This document shows positions 35,009-45,728 of a stretch of 64,000 nucleotides of DNA, one piece after another; position 1 is the first letter of the stretch; each line of letters starts with the position of its first letter. This DNA is from Flavobacteriia bacterium. Lineage in GTDB: Bacteria; Bacteroidota; Bacteroidia; Flavobacteriales_D; Crocinitomicaceae. The stretch is from NCBI GenBank assembly GCA_016178305.1, contig JACOTM010000116.1, forward strand, positions 1-64,000, in the 5' to 3' direction. The notes under the pieces are model-generated. The model searched no databases. It was given only the letters and a program-made list of their open reading frames with translations, and was not told where the DNA came from. The translations under genes and the position numbers were made by a program.

Positions 35009-36238
35009 TCAATATAATATACCTGCTATACAACCAGATAGATAAGAAGTTAAAGTTCCGCATAATAATGCCTTTAATCCTAGCTTGGCTAAATCGGCTC
35101 TTCTTTCGGGGGCTAATGCACCAATACCGCCGATTTGCATCCCGATTGAACTGAAATTTGCAAATCCGCATAAAGCAACACTTGTGATAAGTAAGCCTTT
35201 TTCTGAAATTATTGGTATTGAATGATCTGTTAAATTTTTATATGCTAAAAATTCATTAACAGTTAATTTTTGGCCTAATAATTTTGCAGCATTATCAATA
35301 TCTTGAGTAGGTATTCCCATAGACCAAGCCATAGGAGAAAATAATCTACCAAAAATATAATCTAATGTTAATCCTGACCACATAGAGCTTAGAATGAAAT
35401 TTATTAAAGCGATTAAAGCGATAAAACCGATTAGCATAGCTATTACATTCATTGCGATTTTAAATCCATCAGCAGCACCTTGACTAATTGCATCAATAAT
35501 ATTTGTATAGCTACTTTTAACTTCATGTTTGACATGCCCCATCGTTTCTGAAATTTCTGTTTCAGGAAAGACAATTTTTGAAATAACCAATGCCCCTGGG
35601 GCAGCCATTAAACTCGCCGCTATCAAATGTTCTGCTTGTGCTCCCATGTTTACATAGACAATTAATACACCGCCTGAAATACATGCTAAACTACCACTCA
35701 TTGAGGCAAGTAATTCACTTTTAGTCATTGTTGAAAGATAAGGACGTATCATTACTTGAGCTTCAACTTGACCTACAAAGGCACTTGCTACATTGCTTAG
35801 TGCTTCAGCTCCAGAAACTTTCATGACATAATTCATCGCTTTAGCAATAACTGCGACAATACGTTGCATAATACCAATATGGTAAAAAATAGCAACTAAA
35901 ATACATACAAGAATAATTGTTGCTGTAATGTTAAATGCAAAAATAAAGTTGTTAGGAGCACTGTAACTTTCTGGCCCATTTTTACCGATTACACCCAGCC
36001 CTCCATAAACAAAATTAGCGCCTTCTTTTGCGAATTCCTCAATGTGACGCATTCCATTTCCAATGTACTGAAAGAATTTAGTGACAGCAGGTACTTTTAG
36101 TACTAATACTGCAATTACAATTTGAAGGCTTAAACCTGAAATTACAAGACGTTTATTTATTTTTTTTTTGTTGTTGGAAAATAAAAATGCAATTCCAAGA
36201 ATCAATATGATTCCTATCAATCCTATAAATCGTTCCAT
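35009..36238 (-). CDS. nupC: Concentrative nucleoside transporter, NupC family
   Basis: 409 residues, about ten membrane helices, of the CNT (NupC) family. Markers are FVGQVEAQVMIRPYL (the GQxEA hairpin region), SGGVLIVYVNMGA, LIAASLMAAPGALVISKIVFPE and LCGFANFSSIGMQIGGIGALAPERR at the C-terminal core. It imports nucleosides with Na+ or H+. It is downstream of the DUF151 nuclease and etf genes on the same strand, an order common in flavobacteria. Confidence 0.93.
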   Translation of the reverse strand: MERFIGLIGIILILGIAFLFSNNKKKINKRLVISGLSLQIVIAVLVLKVPAVTKFFQYIGNGMRHIEEFAKEGANFVYGGLGVIGKNGPESYSAPNNFIFAFNITATIILVCILVAIFYHIGIMQRIVAVIAKAMNYVMKVSGAEALSNVASAFVGQVEAQVMIRPYLSTMTKSELLASMSGSLACISGGVLIVYVNMGAQAEHLIAASLMAAPGALVISKIVFPETEISETMGHVKHEVKSSYTNIIDAISQGAADGFKIAMNVIAMLIGFIALIALINFILSSMWSGLTLDYIFGRLFSPMAWSMGIPTQDIDNAAKLLGQKLTVNEFLAYKNLTDHSIPIISEKGLLITSVALCGFANFSSIGMQIGGIGALAPERRADLAKLGLKALLCGTLTSYLSGCIAGILY

Positions 36239-36274
36239 GTGTAGTAGTAGTGTTTTTAAATAAAATGCGTTGAA

Positions 36275-36865
36275 TTAAGATGTTCTCTTATTCATTTCAT
36301 CACGTAATCTTGAAGCCAATTCATAGTCTTCATTTTCAAGTGCATTATTTAATTGTGTCTCTAATTCCTCAATTGTTAATGAATTGATAGATGTTTCTTT
36401 TGGCTCGTCTTCTTTTTCCTCTTCCCCAAAGGCAAAATCATTTTCTGCTGAATTTTCATCTAACAATATTCCTGCGCTAGATAGAATAGATTCAAAAGTG
36501 TAAACAGGACAATTAAATCTTACTCCAATAGCTATAGCATCTGAAGTTCTTGCATCGATTTCTGTAATAACACCATCTTTTTCACAAATCAATTTAGAAT
36601 AAAAAATCCCTTCTACTAAATTATAAATAACAACTTCATTTACTTGAATATCAAAAGAAGTAGCAAAACTTTTAAATAAGTCGTGCGTTAACGGCCTAGT
36701 AGGTGTCATTTTTTCAAGTTCGATAGCGATAGCTTGTGCTTCAAATCCTCCAATTATGATTGGGAGTCTTCTTTTTCCACCTACTTCTGCTAATACTAAT
36801 GCATAAGCACCTGATTGTGTTTGACTGTATGATAATCCTACAATTTCGAGTTTAACTTTGTTCAT
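36275..36865 (-). CDS. Bifunctional nuclease (DUF151) with C-terminal UVR motif
   Basis: 196 residues from ATG 36865 (a TTG 12 bases out is the other option). About 1-140 is the DUF151 / BFN domain (LPIIIGGFEAQAIAIELE, RPLTHDLF, IDARTSDAIAIGVRFNCPVY). The C-terminus carries an acidic linker and a UVR coiled-coil motif (LETQLNNALENEDYELASRLRDEMNKR), as in UvrB/UvrC contact regions. Relatives in plants and thermophiles degrade RNA and DNA; the bacterial role is unclear. It starts 36 bases after the hairpin behind etfA. Confidence 0.88.
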   Translation of the reverse strand: MNKVKLEIVGLSYSQTQSGAYALVLAEVGGKRRLPIIIGGFEAQAIAIELEKMTPTRPLTHDLFKSFATSFDIQVNEVVIYNLVEGIFYSKLICEKDGVITEIDARTSDAIAIGVRFNCPVYTFESILSSAGILLDENSAENDFAFGEEEKEDEPKETSINSLTIEELETQLNNALENEDYELASRLRDEMNKRTS

Positions 36866-36900
36866 GCTTTCGTCCAAACGTTGCGGTTTTAGAAATAAAT

Positions 36901-36924
36901 AGGGAAGCTTTTTACTGCTTCCCT
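36901..36924 (-). terminator. Hairpin between etfA and the DUF151 gene
   Basis: AGGGAAGC / GCTTCCCT, an 8-bp stem with an 8-base loop, 40 bases past the etfA stop. On the minus strand only a short, broken T-tract follows, so it may be a weak terminator or an RNA-processing stem. Confidence 0.55.
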
Positions 36925-36963
36925 AATGTTTTATGTGATAAAATTAATATTTTATCTGAATTA

Positions 36964-37914
36964 TTAGTTGTTTGAAGCATTGAATTTTTTCAACGACTCG
37001 ATAAGTCTTGGAACAACCTCAAAAGCATCACCTACAATTCCATAGTCTGCGGCTTTGAAAAAAGGAGCTTCTGCATCGGTATTAATTACGACCATAACTT
37101 TAGATCCATTTACACCTGCCAAATGCTGAATTGCACCAGAAATACCTACGGCGATGTATAAATTTGGTCGGATTGCTACACCTGTTTGTCCAACATGTTC
37201 GTGGTGAGGTCTCCATCCAATATCTGCAACTGGACGTGAGCATGCTGTAGCAGCACCTAATACTTTTGCTAAATCCTCAATTATTCCCCAGTTTTCAGGT
37301 CCTTTTAAACCTCTTCCTGCTGAAACAACTACTTCTGCTTCCGGTAATGGAATGTCGCCTTCTGGTTTTTTAGTGTTTAATACTTTTACTCTTGTTTCTC
37401 CAGCATTTCCATTGAAATCTTCAACGGTACAAGCTGAACTAGTTGCTTCAGGTTGAATGCTATTGGGTAGTAAGGATATTATTTTTTTATCTGTTTTTAC
37501 AGTTACACTTCCAAATGCTTTCCCAGAAAATACATTCACTTTACATGAAAAATCTCCTTCAGTTGACGGTAAGCTAATAGCTCCTGCAACTAAACCAGCT
37601 TTTAAGCGTACTGATAATCTTGGTGCAACAGCTTTTGCAATTAGATCATGAGAAAAAACAACTTTGTTTGCATTTGTTGTCTCAACTGCAGATGCAATAA
37701 CGCGTGTGATTTGTTGGTCATCATCAACGTTTGCATTTCGATCGACTAAAACTTTTGATGCACCGTAAACTCCAAGTTCAGCTAGTAAAGAAGAATCTGC
37801 ATTTCCAACTGTTACGGCGATAACTTCTTCGCCCATTTTTTTAGCATAAGTAACTGCTTCAAAAGCACTTTTACCTACACCATTGTTTGTTGTAATATAT
37901 ACGATTGTAGACAT
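36964..37914 (-). CDS. etfA: Electron transfer flavoprotein subunit alpha
   Basis: 316 residues. The C-terminal FAD domain is clear: SAGRGLKGPENW, ACSRPVADIGW, HEHVGQTGVAIRPNLYIAVGISGAIQHLAGVNGSK and INTDAEAPFFKAADYGIVGD. With EtfB it takes electrons from acyl-CoA dehydrogenases and passes them to the quinone pool. It lies 24 bases behind etfB on one transcript. Confidence 0.96.
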   Translation of the reverse strand: MSTIVYITTNNGVGKSAFEAVTYAKKMGEEVIAVTVGNADSSLLAELGVYGASKVLVDRNANVDDDQQITRVIASAVETTNANKVVFSHDLIAKAVAPRLSVRLKAGLVAGAISLPSTEGDFSCKVNVFSGKAFGSVTVKTDKKIISLLPNSIQPEATSSACTVEDFNGNAGETRVKVLNTKKPEGDIPLPEAEVVVSAGRGLKGPENWGIIEDLAKVLGAATACSRPVADIGWRPHHEHVGQTGVAIRPNLYIAVGISGAIQHLAGVNGSKVMVVINTDAEAPFFKAADYGIVGDAFEVVPRLIESLKKFNASNN

Positions 37915-37938
37915 TTCTAATTTTTTAAGAGTATATTA

Positions 37939-38679
37939 TTATATAACTTTTGCTTCATTATGTAATAAAGAAACTAATTCGTCCATATTATCAGGACTAA
38001 TCATTTTACATGCTGTTTTAGCTTCTGGCATAGAATAAGAAGCATAAGCGGTGTATTCTTCATTGTTTGTTACTGGAATTACGGTTAAAGGTTTTGTTCT
38101 TGCGGCCATTATTCCCCTCATATTTGGGATTCTTTGTTCAGCCATACCTTTAGCGCAAGAAGCAACAAAAGGAGTGTTAACTTCAACAACTTGTACACCT
38201 CCCATTACTTCTCTTTCAATTGTTGCAGTAGTACCATTTAAGTCTAATTTTGTTGCTAAAGATATAAAAGGCATGTCTAATTCTTCAGCAATCATTCCAG
38301 CTACTTGAGATCCATTATAATTAATCGTTTCTTTTCCTGTTAAAACGATATCAAATGAATTGTCTTTTGCATACTTGGCAATTTGAGAAGCAGTGAAATA
38401 AGCATCTTTAGGGTCTGCATCAATTCTTACGGCGTCATCTGCTCCAATTGCTAATGCTTTTCTTATAATGGCTTCATCAGCAGCATTTCCAACGGTAATG
38501 ATTGTCACATTCCCTCCTAAAGTTTCTTTTAATTCTAATGCTCTTACTAAAGCATACCATTCATCGTATGGATTTACTATGTATTGAACACCATTTTCAT
38601 CAAATTTAGTATTGCCTTCTGTAAAAGCAATTTTTGAAGTAGTGTCTGGCGATTTACTGATACAAACAAGTATTTTCAT
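37939..38679 (-). CDS. etfB: Electron transfer flavoprotein subunit beta
   Basis: 246 residues from ATG 38679, giving the family start MKILVCISKSPDT. A longer frame to 38724 would begin upstream of the -7 promoter element and is rejected. The AMP-binding segment and LTGKETINYNGSQVAGMIAEELDMPFIS and the signature-like REVMGGVQVVEVNTPFV are typical. It forms the heterodimer with EtfA encoded next. Confidence 0.95.
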   Translation of the reverse strand: MKILVCISKSPDTTSKIAFTEGNTKFDENGVQYIVNPYDEWYALVRALELKETLGGNVTIITVGNAADEAIIRKALAIGADDAVRIDADPKDAYFTASQIAKYAKDNSFDIVLTGKETINYNGSQVAGMIAEELDMPFISLATKLDLNGTTATIEREVMGGVQVVEVNTPFVASCAKGMAEQRIPNMRGIMAARTKPLTVIPVTNNEEYTAYASYSMPEAKTACKMISPDNMDELVSLLHNEAKVI

Positions 38680-38712
38680 TTCGTATAGATTTTCTTTTAT
38701 ATATGTTCCGCG

Positions 38713-38720
38713 CAAATTTA
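38713..38720 (-). promoter_or_regulatory. -7 promoter element (TAAATTTG) of etfBA
   Basis: Perfect TAnnTTTG on the minus strand, about 33 bases before the chosen etfB start. No clean -33 TTG. Its position decides against the longer etfB frame. Confidence 0.55.
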
Positions 38721-38956
38721 ACAAAAATCAGTTATTCATTTTCATTTCTTAACTAATTTTAAAAAATCTATTTTTAAGTGTATTTATTTGTAATTATTTT
38801 ATGATTTAAGATAGAATGTGTTTAGATAATATTTTTATTTTAATTTATTGAAATTCAAATTATTAATATTTATTCGGCTGTTTTTATTTATTTAAGAATA
38901 CAATAGAGAATTAATTTTTCCTTTTTTTAATAAAATTAGAATTCATCAATCAATAA

Positions 38957-38984
38957 TTTGTTATTTCATTTTTTCTTACATTTG
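38957..38984 (+). promoter_or_regulatory. Promoter of pdhB (TTTG-N16-TACATTTG)
   Basis: A -33 TTTG (38957-38960), a 16-base spacer and a -7 TACATTTG (38977-38984) fit the Bacteroidota promoter consensus. This gives a 5' untranslated region of about 25 bases before pdhB. The rest of the about 290-base gap back to the etfB promoter is AT-rich and shows no other feature. Confidence 0.7.
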
Positions 38985-39015
38985 CGAACCTTTTTTAGGA
39001 ATAAAAATTTTAAAC

Positions 39016-39993
39016 ATGAAAACACTACAGTTTAGAGAAGCACTAAGAGAAGCGATGTCAGAAGAAATGCGCCGTGATCAAAATGTACTTTTAATGGGAG
39101 AAGAAGTTGCTGAATATAACGGTGCTTATAAAGTCTCTCAAGGTATGTTGGATGAATTTGGAGCAAAAAGAGTTATTGATACTCCGATTGCAGAATTAGG
39201 TTTTGCTGGTATAGCTGTAGGGGCTTCAATGAATGGTTTGAGGCCAATTGTTGAATTTATGACTTGGAATTTTGCTATTTTGGCAGCAGATCAGATTATT
39301 AATAGTGCCGCTAAAATGTTACAAATGTCAGGAGGTCAGTATTCTTGCCCTATAGTTTTTAGAGGAGGAAATGGTACCGCTGGTCAATTAGCAGCAACTC
39401 ATTCTCAGAGTTTTGAAGCGTTTTATGCACATGTTCCAGGTTTGAAAGTGATTACTCCTTCAACGCCTTATGATGCTAAAGGTTTATTGAAAGCGGCTAT
39501 TCGTGATAATGATCCTGTTGTTTTTTTAGAATCTGAAAAAATGTATGGTGATAAAGGAGAAGTTCCTGAAGGGGAATATATTATCCCAATTGGTGTAGCA
39601 AATACAAGAAGAAAAGGAACGGACGTAACAATTGTTTCTTTTGGAAAAATAATTAAAGTTGCTTTAGAAGCGGCAGAAGTCTTAGAAAAAGAAGGAATTT
39701 CTTGTGAAGTAATTGATTTGCGTACAATCAGACCGATTGATTTTCCTGCAGTTGTTGAATCTGTGAAACGAACAAATAGATGTGTTGTTGTTGAAGAGTC
39801 ATGGCCATTAGCATCAATCTCATCTGAAATAGCTTACCATTTACAAAGATATGCATTTGATTATTTAGATGCACCTGTAATGAGAGTGACTCAAACAGAT
39901 ACACCATTTGCTTTTTCTCCTACATTAATTGATGAAGCTTTACCGAATATTGATAGAGTTGTAAAAGCAGTTAGAAGTACAATGTATAGATAA
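39016..39993 (+). CDS. pdhB: Pyruvate dehydrogenase E1 component subunit beta
   Basis: 325 residues of the transketolase-like E1 beta family. Markers are MGEEVAEYNGAYKVSQGM, DTPIAELGFAGIAVGASM, PIVEFMTWNF, GGNGTAGQLAATHSQSFEA, TPSTPYDAKGLLKAAI, EVIDLRTIRPID and VVEESWPLASISSEIA. With E1 alpha it decarboxylates pyruvate using thiamine diphosphate. E1 alpha and E2 are not adjacent; the gene has its own promoter and terminator. Confidence 0.95.
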   Translation: MKTLQFREALREAMSEEMRRDQNVLLMGEEVAEYNGAYKVSQGMLDEFGAKRVIDTPIAELGFAGIAVGASMNGLRPIVEFMTWNFAILAADQIINSAAKMLQMSGGQYSCPIVFRGGNGTAGQLAATHSQSFEAFYAHVPGLKVITPSTPYDAKGLLKAAIRDNDPVVFLESEKMYGDKGEVPEGEYIIPIGVANTRRKGTDVTIVSFGKIIKVALEAAEVLEKEGISCEVIDLRTIRPIDFPAVVESVKRTNRCVVVEESWPLASISSEIAYHLQRYAFDYLDAPVMRVTQTDTPFAFSPTLIDEALPNIDRVVKAVRSTMYR

Positions 39994-40014
39994 ACATATT
40001 AATCTTAAAATGTG

Positions 40015-40043
40015 AAGCTGTGTCATTTTGATGCAGCTTTTTT
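40015..40043 (+). terminator. Intrinsic terminator behind pdhB
   Basis: AAGCTGTGTCA and TGATGCAGCTT pair over 11 positions (two G-U wobbles) around a TTT loop, followed by a T-run, 22 bases after the stop codon. Confidence 0.85.
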
Positions 40044-40194
40044 ATTTTGCATAAAATGAGTACTTTATTTGTTTGAAAGTAGCTGTTTTTTAATTTTTTT
40101 GTGAAAAATTAAAAAAATGATAGCAACCTTTTTAGTTTTTTAACGTTATTTGTCTGGATTTTGTAAATCAAAAATGAAACTAAACAACGTTTAA

Positions 40195-40575
40195 ATGAAA
40201 AAAACTATTATTACGACATTGATTTTTTTGAGTTTTTTTAATCTTTATAGTCAAGAAGTTAAAAATCAAACTTATTCCATCCTTGAAATACCTTTTGGAA
40301 TTGATGCAGCTTTGTATGAAATTGCACTTTCAAATTCTGATTTTGAATGTTTTAGATTTGAGTCTAAAGATCGTGTATTGATTTTTGATTCAGGTTTAAA
40401 GATTACACTTTTTTCGAGAAATAAAGTAATTCAAAATGGTGTTGCTCAAAACAAAAATTGTTTCATTAATGATGATTTTATTCCAAATGAATATTTATTG
40501 AAATTATTCAATGATAAAATTGTAATTAAAGCTCCTTATGATATTAATGATAAACGTAACCACAATGAAGAATAA
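40195..40575 (+). CDS. Small secreted protein of unknown function, overlapping a T9SS adhesin gene
   Basis: 126 residues with a signal peptide ([20 protein letters not shown]). The mature part (about 106 residues) has alternating strands and one or two Cys (ECFRF, KNCF) and no motif that I know. Its last 11 bases overlap the start of the 1675-residue adhesin gene, indicating translational coupling and perhaps a joint function at the surface. Confidence 0.72.
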   Translation: MKKTIITTLIFLSFFNLYSQEVKNQTYSILEIPFGIDAALYEIALSNSDFECFRFESKDRVLIFDSGLKITLFSRNKVIQNGVAQNKNCFINDDFIPNEYLLKLFNDKIVIKAPYDINDKRNHNEE

Positions 40576-43500
40576 TTTATTAATCGTATTTTCATTGCTT
40601 GCTTTATTCTCGTTTGCACAACCTGCTAACGATAATTGTGCTGGAGCAATAAATTTAGGCTCTTTACCGACTCCTGGAGCATGTTCAGCTGGTTTGCAAA
40701 ATGGTGCCGTTACAACTGTTACTGGAACTACTGTAGCTGCTACTTCTGATAGTCCTTTTATTTATCAGACGGGTTGCCAAGGTTCATCTACAAATATGAA
40801 TTCTCCTTCTGTAGATGTTTGGTATAAGTTTACGGCTACCGGGACAATCTTGAATATTAATTTAACAGGATTTCCAAATGCAAATGTTGCTTTGTGGACT
40901 GGTACAGGAGGATGTGGAAGTTTAGGTGGATACGCTTGCAGTATAGGAAGTGCTGGTGGAACAACTAATTTAGTAGCAACTCAAATTCAAATAGGTGCGG
41001 TTTATTATATTAGTATTGGTGGTAATACTTCTACTCAGACGAGTACATTTACGTTAAATGTAGATAATGATATTGATTGTAATAATTGTAACCAAGCTGC
41101 AAGTCTTACTGTGTCACCAATGCCAGTAAATGGTGCTTATCAACCTGGTCAAACAGTACATTTTTGTTACCATATTGATAAATATGCAGAAGCTAATACA
41201 AATTGGATGCATGGTGTTCAGATTTCATTAGGTGCAGGCTGGAATCAAACAAGCGTTGTCGCTTCACCAGTAACTTCTTACGATTGCGGAACATGGACAT
41301 ATTATCCAAGTGGTATTCAAGATGCTAGTAGTCAACAATGGCCAGCTGGTTTTTATTTTAATAGAACTTGTTCACCATTAGGAGGAGGAACGGCATCTGA
41401 TGGAATTCCTGGAAATAATTATGGTGATCATATTACGGCTAATACGTCAGGTAATTCAAATGCATATACAATACCAGCAAATATCTGGAGTTTTTGTTTT
41501 GATGTGACTGTTGCGGCTGGTTGTAGTCCGGGTTCAAATTTAGGAGTTCAAATAAATACATCATCTGATGGAGAATCTGGACCTTGGGGTTCAGCAGGTT
41601 GTTCAGGTGATTATGCTTCAAGTTTTAGTGCTATTGGTGCATGTTGTGCTCCAACAATGGCTAGTACTTCTACTTGTGTTGGAGCATCAACTGGTACTGC
41701 AACAGCTACTCCTGTTGGCAGTGCTGGTCCTTATGTTTATTCTTGGATGCCAGGTAATTTAAGTGGGCAAACTGTTAGTGGTTTGGCTGCCGGTACTTAT
41801 ACTGTGACAGTTACAGATGCAAATTTATGTGCAATTTCAAACACAGTAACTGTTTCAAGTATTGCAGCTCCATCAGCACCTACGGTAACACCGGTTTCAT
41901 ATTGCCAAAATGCAGTTGCTTCACCATTAACCGCTACCGCTGCGGCAGGATGTACTTTAAATTGGTATGGAACAAATTCTACAGGAGGAACAGCTTCTTC
42001 TTCTGCACCAACTCCTTCTACTACAGCTGTAGGAACGTTTACTTATTATGTTTCTCAAACCAATTCGTCTTTATGTGAAGGACCAAGGGTTGGAATTACG
42101 GTTACAATTAACCCTTTAGCAACTGCAACGATATCAGGTAGTACAACTGTTTGTTCAGGTGGTTCGGGTGTAATAACTTTTACTGGTACGCCAAATGCTA
42201 CAATTACATATACTTTAAATGGAGGGGCGAACCAAACAATCGTACTAAATGGAGCTGGTACTGCAACGGTAAACTCTGGAGCTATTTCTTCAAATGCAGT
42301 TTATAGTTTGGTGAGTGCTTTATTAGGAACTTGTACGCAGGGAATATCAGGTTCTGCAACAATTTCTGTAAATACACCTCCAACAGCAACAATTTCAGGA
42401 ACAATTAGTATTTGTTCTGGGAATACTGCTGTGTTAACTTTAAATGGTACAGCTAATGCAACTGTTGCTTATACTGTAAATGGCGGTGCAAGTCAAACAA
42501 TTTTACTAAATTCAAGTGGTACAGCTACAATTACGACTCCAGTTTTGACATCAAATCAAACATATCTAATTACAAGTGCTTATTTTGCTGGAAGCCCAGG
42601 ATGTTCTACTTCATTAAATGAAAGTGAGTTAATTACTGTTATTCCATTACCAATAGCTTCTATTTCAGGAACAACGACGATTTGTAGTGGTAATACTTCT
42701 GTAATTTCATTTTCAGGAACAGCAAATGCAACTGTAACATATACCATTGATGGTGGCGCTAATCAAACGATTTTATTAAATGCTTCAGGAACGGTAACTA
42801 TTACAACACCAGTTTTAACAGCAAATTCTACGTATGCATTAGTGAGTGTTGCAAGTTCTGGTTCACCAACTTGTACACAACCTGTTTCTGGTAGTGCAAT
42901 TATTACAGTGCTACCTTTACCAGTTGCTTCAATTTCTGGGACAACGTCTATTTGTACAGGAAATTCTACTGTAATTTCATTTTCAGGAACAGCGAATGCT
43001 ACAATTACTTATACAATTGACGGTGGTGCTAATCAAACGATATTGTTAAATGCTTCAGGAACGGCAACTATTACAACGCCAGTTTTAACATCAAATTCGA
43101 CTTATACTTTAGTGAGCGTTGCGAGTTCTGGTGCTCCGTCATGTACTCAAATTCAAACAGGATCAGCTATTGTTACGATAAGTAATCCTCCAACAGCTAC
43201 TCTTTCAGGTTCTACTACTATTTGTTCAGGTTCAACAGCAACTTTAACTTTGAACGGAACAGCAAATGCAACTGTTTCATATACGATAAATGGGGGGGCG
43301 ACTCAAACAATTCTTTTAGATGGTTCAGGAAATGCTACAATAACAACTCCTTCTTTAACTGCTAATCAAACTTATTTACTGACAAGTGCTTATTTTGCTT
43401 CTAATCCATCTTGTTCATCTACTTTGACAGACACTGAAACGATAACTGTCTTACCATTACCAACAGCGACAATTACTGGAAATGCAACAATTTGTTCAGG

Positions 43501-45592
43501 AACAACTTCAAATGTTACTTTTAACGGAACAGCAAATGCTACCGTGACCTATATAATTAATAATGGTGCTAATCAAACTGTTGTATTAGATGGTTCAGGA
43601 AATGCTGTCGTGACTTCTGCAGTTTTAACTGCTAATGCTACGTATAGTCTAGTAAGTGTCGCTAGTTCTGGAATCCCTTCTTGTTCACAAATAGTAATAG
43701 GAAGTATTACGATTGTTGTTAATCCATTGCCAACAGTGACAATTACTGGGAATGCAACAATTTGTTCAGGAACAACTTCAAATGTTACTTTTAATGGAAC
43801 AGCAAATGCAACTGTAACATATACCATTGATGGTGGCGCTAATCAAACTGTTGTATTAGATGGCTCAGGAAATGCAACTGTGACTTCTGCAACTTTAACT
43901 GCTAACTCAACTTATAGTTTAGTAAGTGTCGCTAGTTCTGGTGTTCCATCATGTTCACAATCTCAAGTTGGCTCAGTAACGATTATAGTTAGTAATCCAC
44001 CAACAGCTACAATCTCAGGAACTACTACTATTTGTTCGGGAAGTACAGCTGTATTAACTTTTAATGGCACACCTAATGCTACTGTTTCTTACACTGTAAA
44101 TGGTGGCGCAACTCAAACCTTGTTATTGAATGGGGCAGGAAATGGAAGTGTAACAACTTCTGCTTTAACAATTAATCAAACATATGCATTAACAAGTGCA
44201 TATTTTGCATCAACTCCTGCTTGTTCAACTATATTGAATCAAAATGCAATTATTACCGTTTTAGCTCTTCCTACAGCTTCGATTTCTGGAATTGCTACAA
44301 TATGTGAAGGAGAAACTACAGATATTACATTTACTGGAACACCAAATGCTACAGTTACTTATACGATTAATGGTGGTGCAAATCAAACAATAGTTTTAGA
44401 TGGGTCAGGAAATGCTGTTTTAACGTCAACAACATTATTAATGAATACGACTTATTCATTGGTTAGTGTTTTAAGTTCAGGTTCTCCTGCTTGTTCGCAA
44501 GTTTTGACGGGTAGCGTCTTAATTTCGATTGTTCCTCTGCCTAGTGCTAGTATATCTGGTGCTGCTACAATTTGTTCAGGAACAACTTCAATGGTAAGTT
44601 TTAGTGGTACACCAAATTCAACTGTTTCTTATTCTGTAAATGGAGGTGTAAATCAATTTCTAACACTTGATGGTACAGGGAATGGAACATTGAACACAGG
44701 TATATTAACGTCAACTACAACCTATACGTTAAATGGAGTTGTACTGAATAATTCTCCTTATTGTGCGAAAATATTAAATCAATCAATTTCAATAATAGTT
44801 GAGATACCTCCAGTAATAAGCTTTATTCCAGATGTCATTACAGGTTGTGCGCCGTTATCGGTTAATTTTACAAATACAACAAGTAATTCTTATAATTGCA
44901 CTTGGAATTTTGGAGATGGAGCTACGGGTTCTGGTTGTGGAACAGTAAATCATGTTTATCAACAAGCAGGATGTTATGATGTAACTTTAAATGCTGAATC
45001 ATCAAATGGATGTGCATCATTTTTAGTAATGCCTAATTTAGTTTGTGTTGAAGCGGTGCCTTTAGCAAGTTTTACACCTTCGCCAGATATTATTTCGTTG
45101 TTAAATCCAACTTCAACAATGATTAATAGTTCGATTAATGCAGTAACGTATAGTTGGAATTTTGGAGATGGAACTTCTTCAACGGAAATAAATCCTTCTC
45201 ATACATTTGTTATTGGAGAAGAGCAAAATTATACAATTACTTTAACGGCTTACTCCTTGTCAGGTTGCCAAAATACTGCTGTTGCTGGTATAAAAGTAGA
45301 AGAGAAATTGATTTATTATATACCTAATACATTTACTCCTGATGATGATAAATTTAATCAGACTTTTCAGCCTATTTTCTCTAGCGGGTATGATCCTTAC
45401 GAATTTAATATGTTGATTTTTAATAGGTGGGGAGAAATTGTCTTTGAATCAAATAATGCGAAAATAGGTTGGGACGGTACTTATGGAGAGAAACTTGTAG
45501 AAGATGGAACTTATACATGGAAAATTAATTTTAAATTGAAATCAACGGATGAGAAGAAATTAATCACAGGACATGTTAATATTTTAAAATAA
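40565..45592 (+). CDS. Giant repeat adhesin with T9SS type B sorting domain
   Basis: 1675 residues from ATG 40565 (an earlier ATG at 40538 hides the signal peptide [19 protein letters not shown]). Order: PPC-like and jelly-roll N-terminal domains (about 20-370); one SprB-like repeat ([15 protein letters not shown] ... [13 protein letters not shown]); an Ig-like domain ([14 protein letters not shown] ... YYVSQT); ten tandem repeats of 87-90 residues (ATISGxxTICSGxx ... NATVTYTxxGGAxQTxxLxGSG); two PKD domains; and the gliding-motility C-terminal domain ([18 protein letters not shown] ... [11 protein letters not shown] ... [16 protein letters not shown]). It should be secreted by T9SS and attached at the surface. 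The repeats suggest a long stalk. Confidence 0.9.
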   Translation: MKNNLLIVFSLLALFSFAQPANDNCAGAINLGSLPTPGACSAGLQNGAVTTVTGTTVAATSDSPFIYQTGCQGSSTNMNSPSVDVWYKFTATGTILNINLTGFPNANVALWTGTGGCGSLGGYACSIGSAGGTTNLVATQIQIGAVYYISIGGNTSTQTSTFTLNVDNDIDCNNCNQAASLTVSPMPVNGAYQPGQTVHFCYHIDKYAEANTNWMHGVQISLGAGWNQTSVVASPVTSYDCGTWTYYPSGIQDASSQQWPAGFYFNRTCSPLGGGTASDGIPGNNYGDHITANTSGNSNAYTIPANIWSFCFDVTVAAGCSPGSNLGVQINTSSDGESGPWGSAGCSGDYASSFSAIGACCAPTMASTSTCVGASTGTATATPVGSAGPYVYSWMPGNLSGQTVSGLAAGTYTVTVTDANLCAISNTVTVSSIAAPSAPTVTPVSYCQNAVASPLTATAAAGCTLNWYGTNSTGGTASSSAPTPSTTAVGTFTYYVSQTNSSLCEGPRVGITVTINPLATATISGSTTVCSGGSGVITFTGTPNATITYTLNGGANQTIVLNGAGTATVNSGAISSNAVYSLVSALLGTCTQGISGSATISVNTPPTATISGTISICSGNTAVLTLNGTANATVAYTVNGGASQTILLNSSGTATITTPVLTSNQTYLITSAYFAGSPGCSTSLNESELITVIPLPIASISGTTTICSGNTSVISFSGTANATVTYTIDGGANQTILLNASGTVTITTPVLTANSTYALVSVASSGSPTCTQPVSGSAIITVLPLPVASISGTTSICTGNSTVISFSGTANATITYTIDGGANQTILLNASGTATITTPVLTSNSTYTLVSVASSGAPSCTQIQTGSAIVTISNPPTATLSGSTTICSGSTATLTLNGTANATVSYTINGGATQTILLDGSGNATITTPSLTANQTYLLTSAYFASNPSCSSTLTDTETITVLPLPTATITGNATICSGTTSNVTFNGTANATVTYIINNGANQTVVLDGSGNAVVTSAVLTANATYSLVSVASSGIPSCSQIVIGSITIVVNPLPTVTITGNATICSGTTSNVTFNGTANATVTYTIDGGANQTVVLDGSGNATVTSATLTANSTYSLVSVASSGVPSCSQSQVGSVTIIVSNPPTATISGTTTICSGSTAVLTFNGTPNATVSYTVNGGATQTLLLNGAGNGSVTTSALTINQTYALTSAYFASTPACSTILNQNAIITVLALPTASISGIATICEGETTDITFTGTPNATVTYTINGGANQTIVLDGSGNAVLTSTTLLMNTTYSLVSVLSSGSPACSQVLTGSVLISIVPLPSASISGAATICSGTTSMVSFSGTPNSTVSYSVNGGVNQFLTLDGTGNGTLNTGILTSTTTYTLNGVVLNNSPYCAKILNQSISIIVEIPPVISFIPDVITGCAPLSVNFTNTTSNSYNCTWNFGDGATGSGCGTVNHVYQQAGCYDVTLNAESSNGCASFLVMPNLVCVEAVPLASFTPSPDIISLLNPTSTMINSSINAVTYSWNFGDGTSSTEINPSHTFVIGEEQNYTITLTAYSLSGCQNTAVAGIKVEEKLIYYIPNTFTPDDDKFNQTFQPIFSSGYDPYEFNMLIFNRWGEIVFESNNAKIGWDGTYGEKLVEDGTYTWKINFKLKSTDEKKLITGHVNILK
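42119..44809 (+). repeat. Ten tandem coding repeats, nine of exactly 270 bp, with an 810-bp higher-order pattern
   Basis: Units start at 42119 (261 bp), then at 42380, 42650, 42920, 43190, 43460, 43730, 44000, 44270 and 44540, each exactly 270 bp with no indel. Unit ends come in three types that recur in order: SAYFA types at units 2, 5 and 8; PLP/ALP types next; and units ending in N/IPP at 4, 7 and 10. This implies past duplication of three-unit blocks. A 53-base identical tract at 42716-42768 and 43796-43848 lies exactly four units apart. Confidence 0.9.
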
Positions 45593-45691
45593 TATTAAAA
45601 AGATGTATATTTTAGAATAACTAAAGCAACGGATAGAAAATTATTACGTTATTTGGTTAGAATTAAGAAATTAATTTTTAACTATTACTAA

Positions 45692-45712
45692 TATATTCTT
45701 ATCTTTTAAGAA
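45692..45712 (+). other. Short inverted repeat upstream of the second adhesin gene
   Basis: TATTCTTA ... TAAGAATA with a short T-rich loop, in the 136-base gap between the two adhesin genes. TATCTTTT inside it resembles a -7 element; the gap has no other feature and no good terminator. Confidence 0.35.
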
Positions 45713-45728
45713 TAGAAACTTCTGTCTT

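Noticed and set aside
38680-38724. N-terminal extension of etfB
   Set aside because: Would start upstream of the -7 promoter element and adds residues not found in the family.
43573-43827. Minus-strand ORF inside the 270-bp repeats
   Set aside because: Results from the low-complexity repeat composition of the plus-strand adhesin gene.
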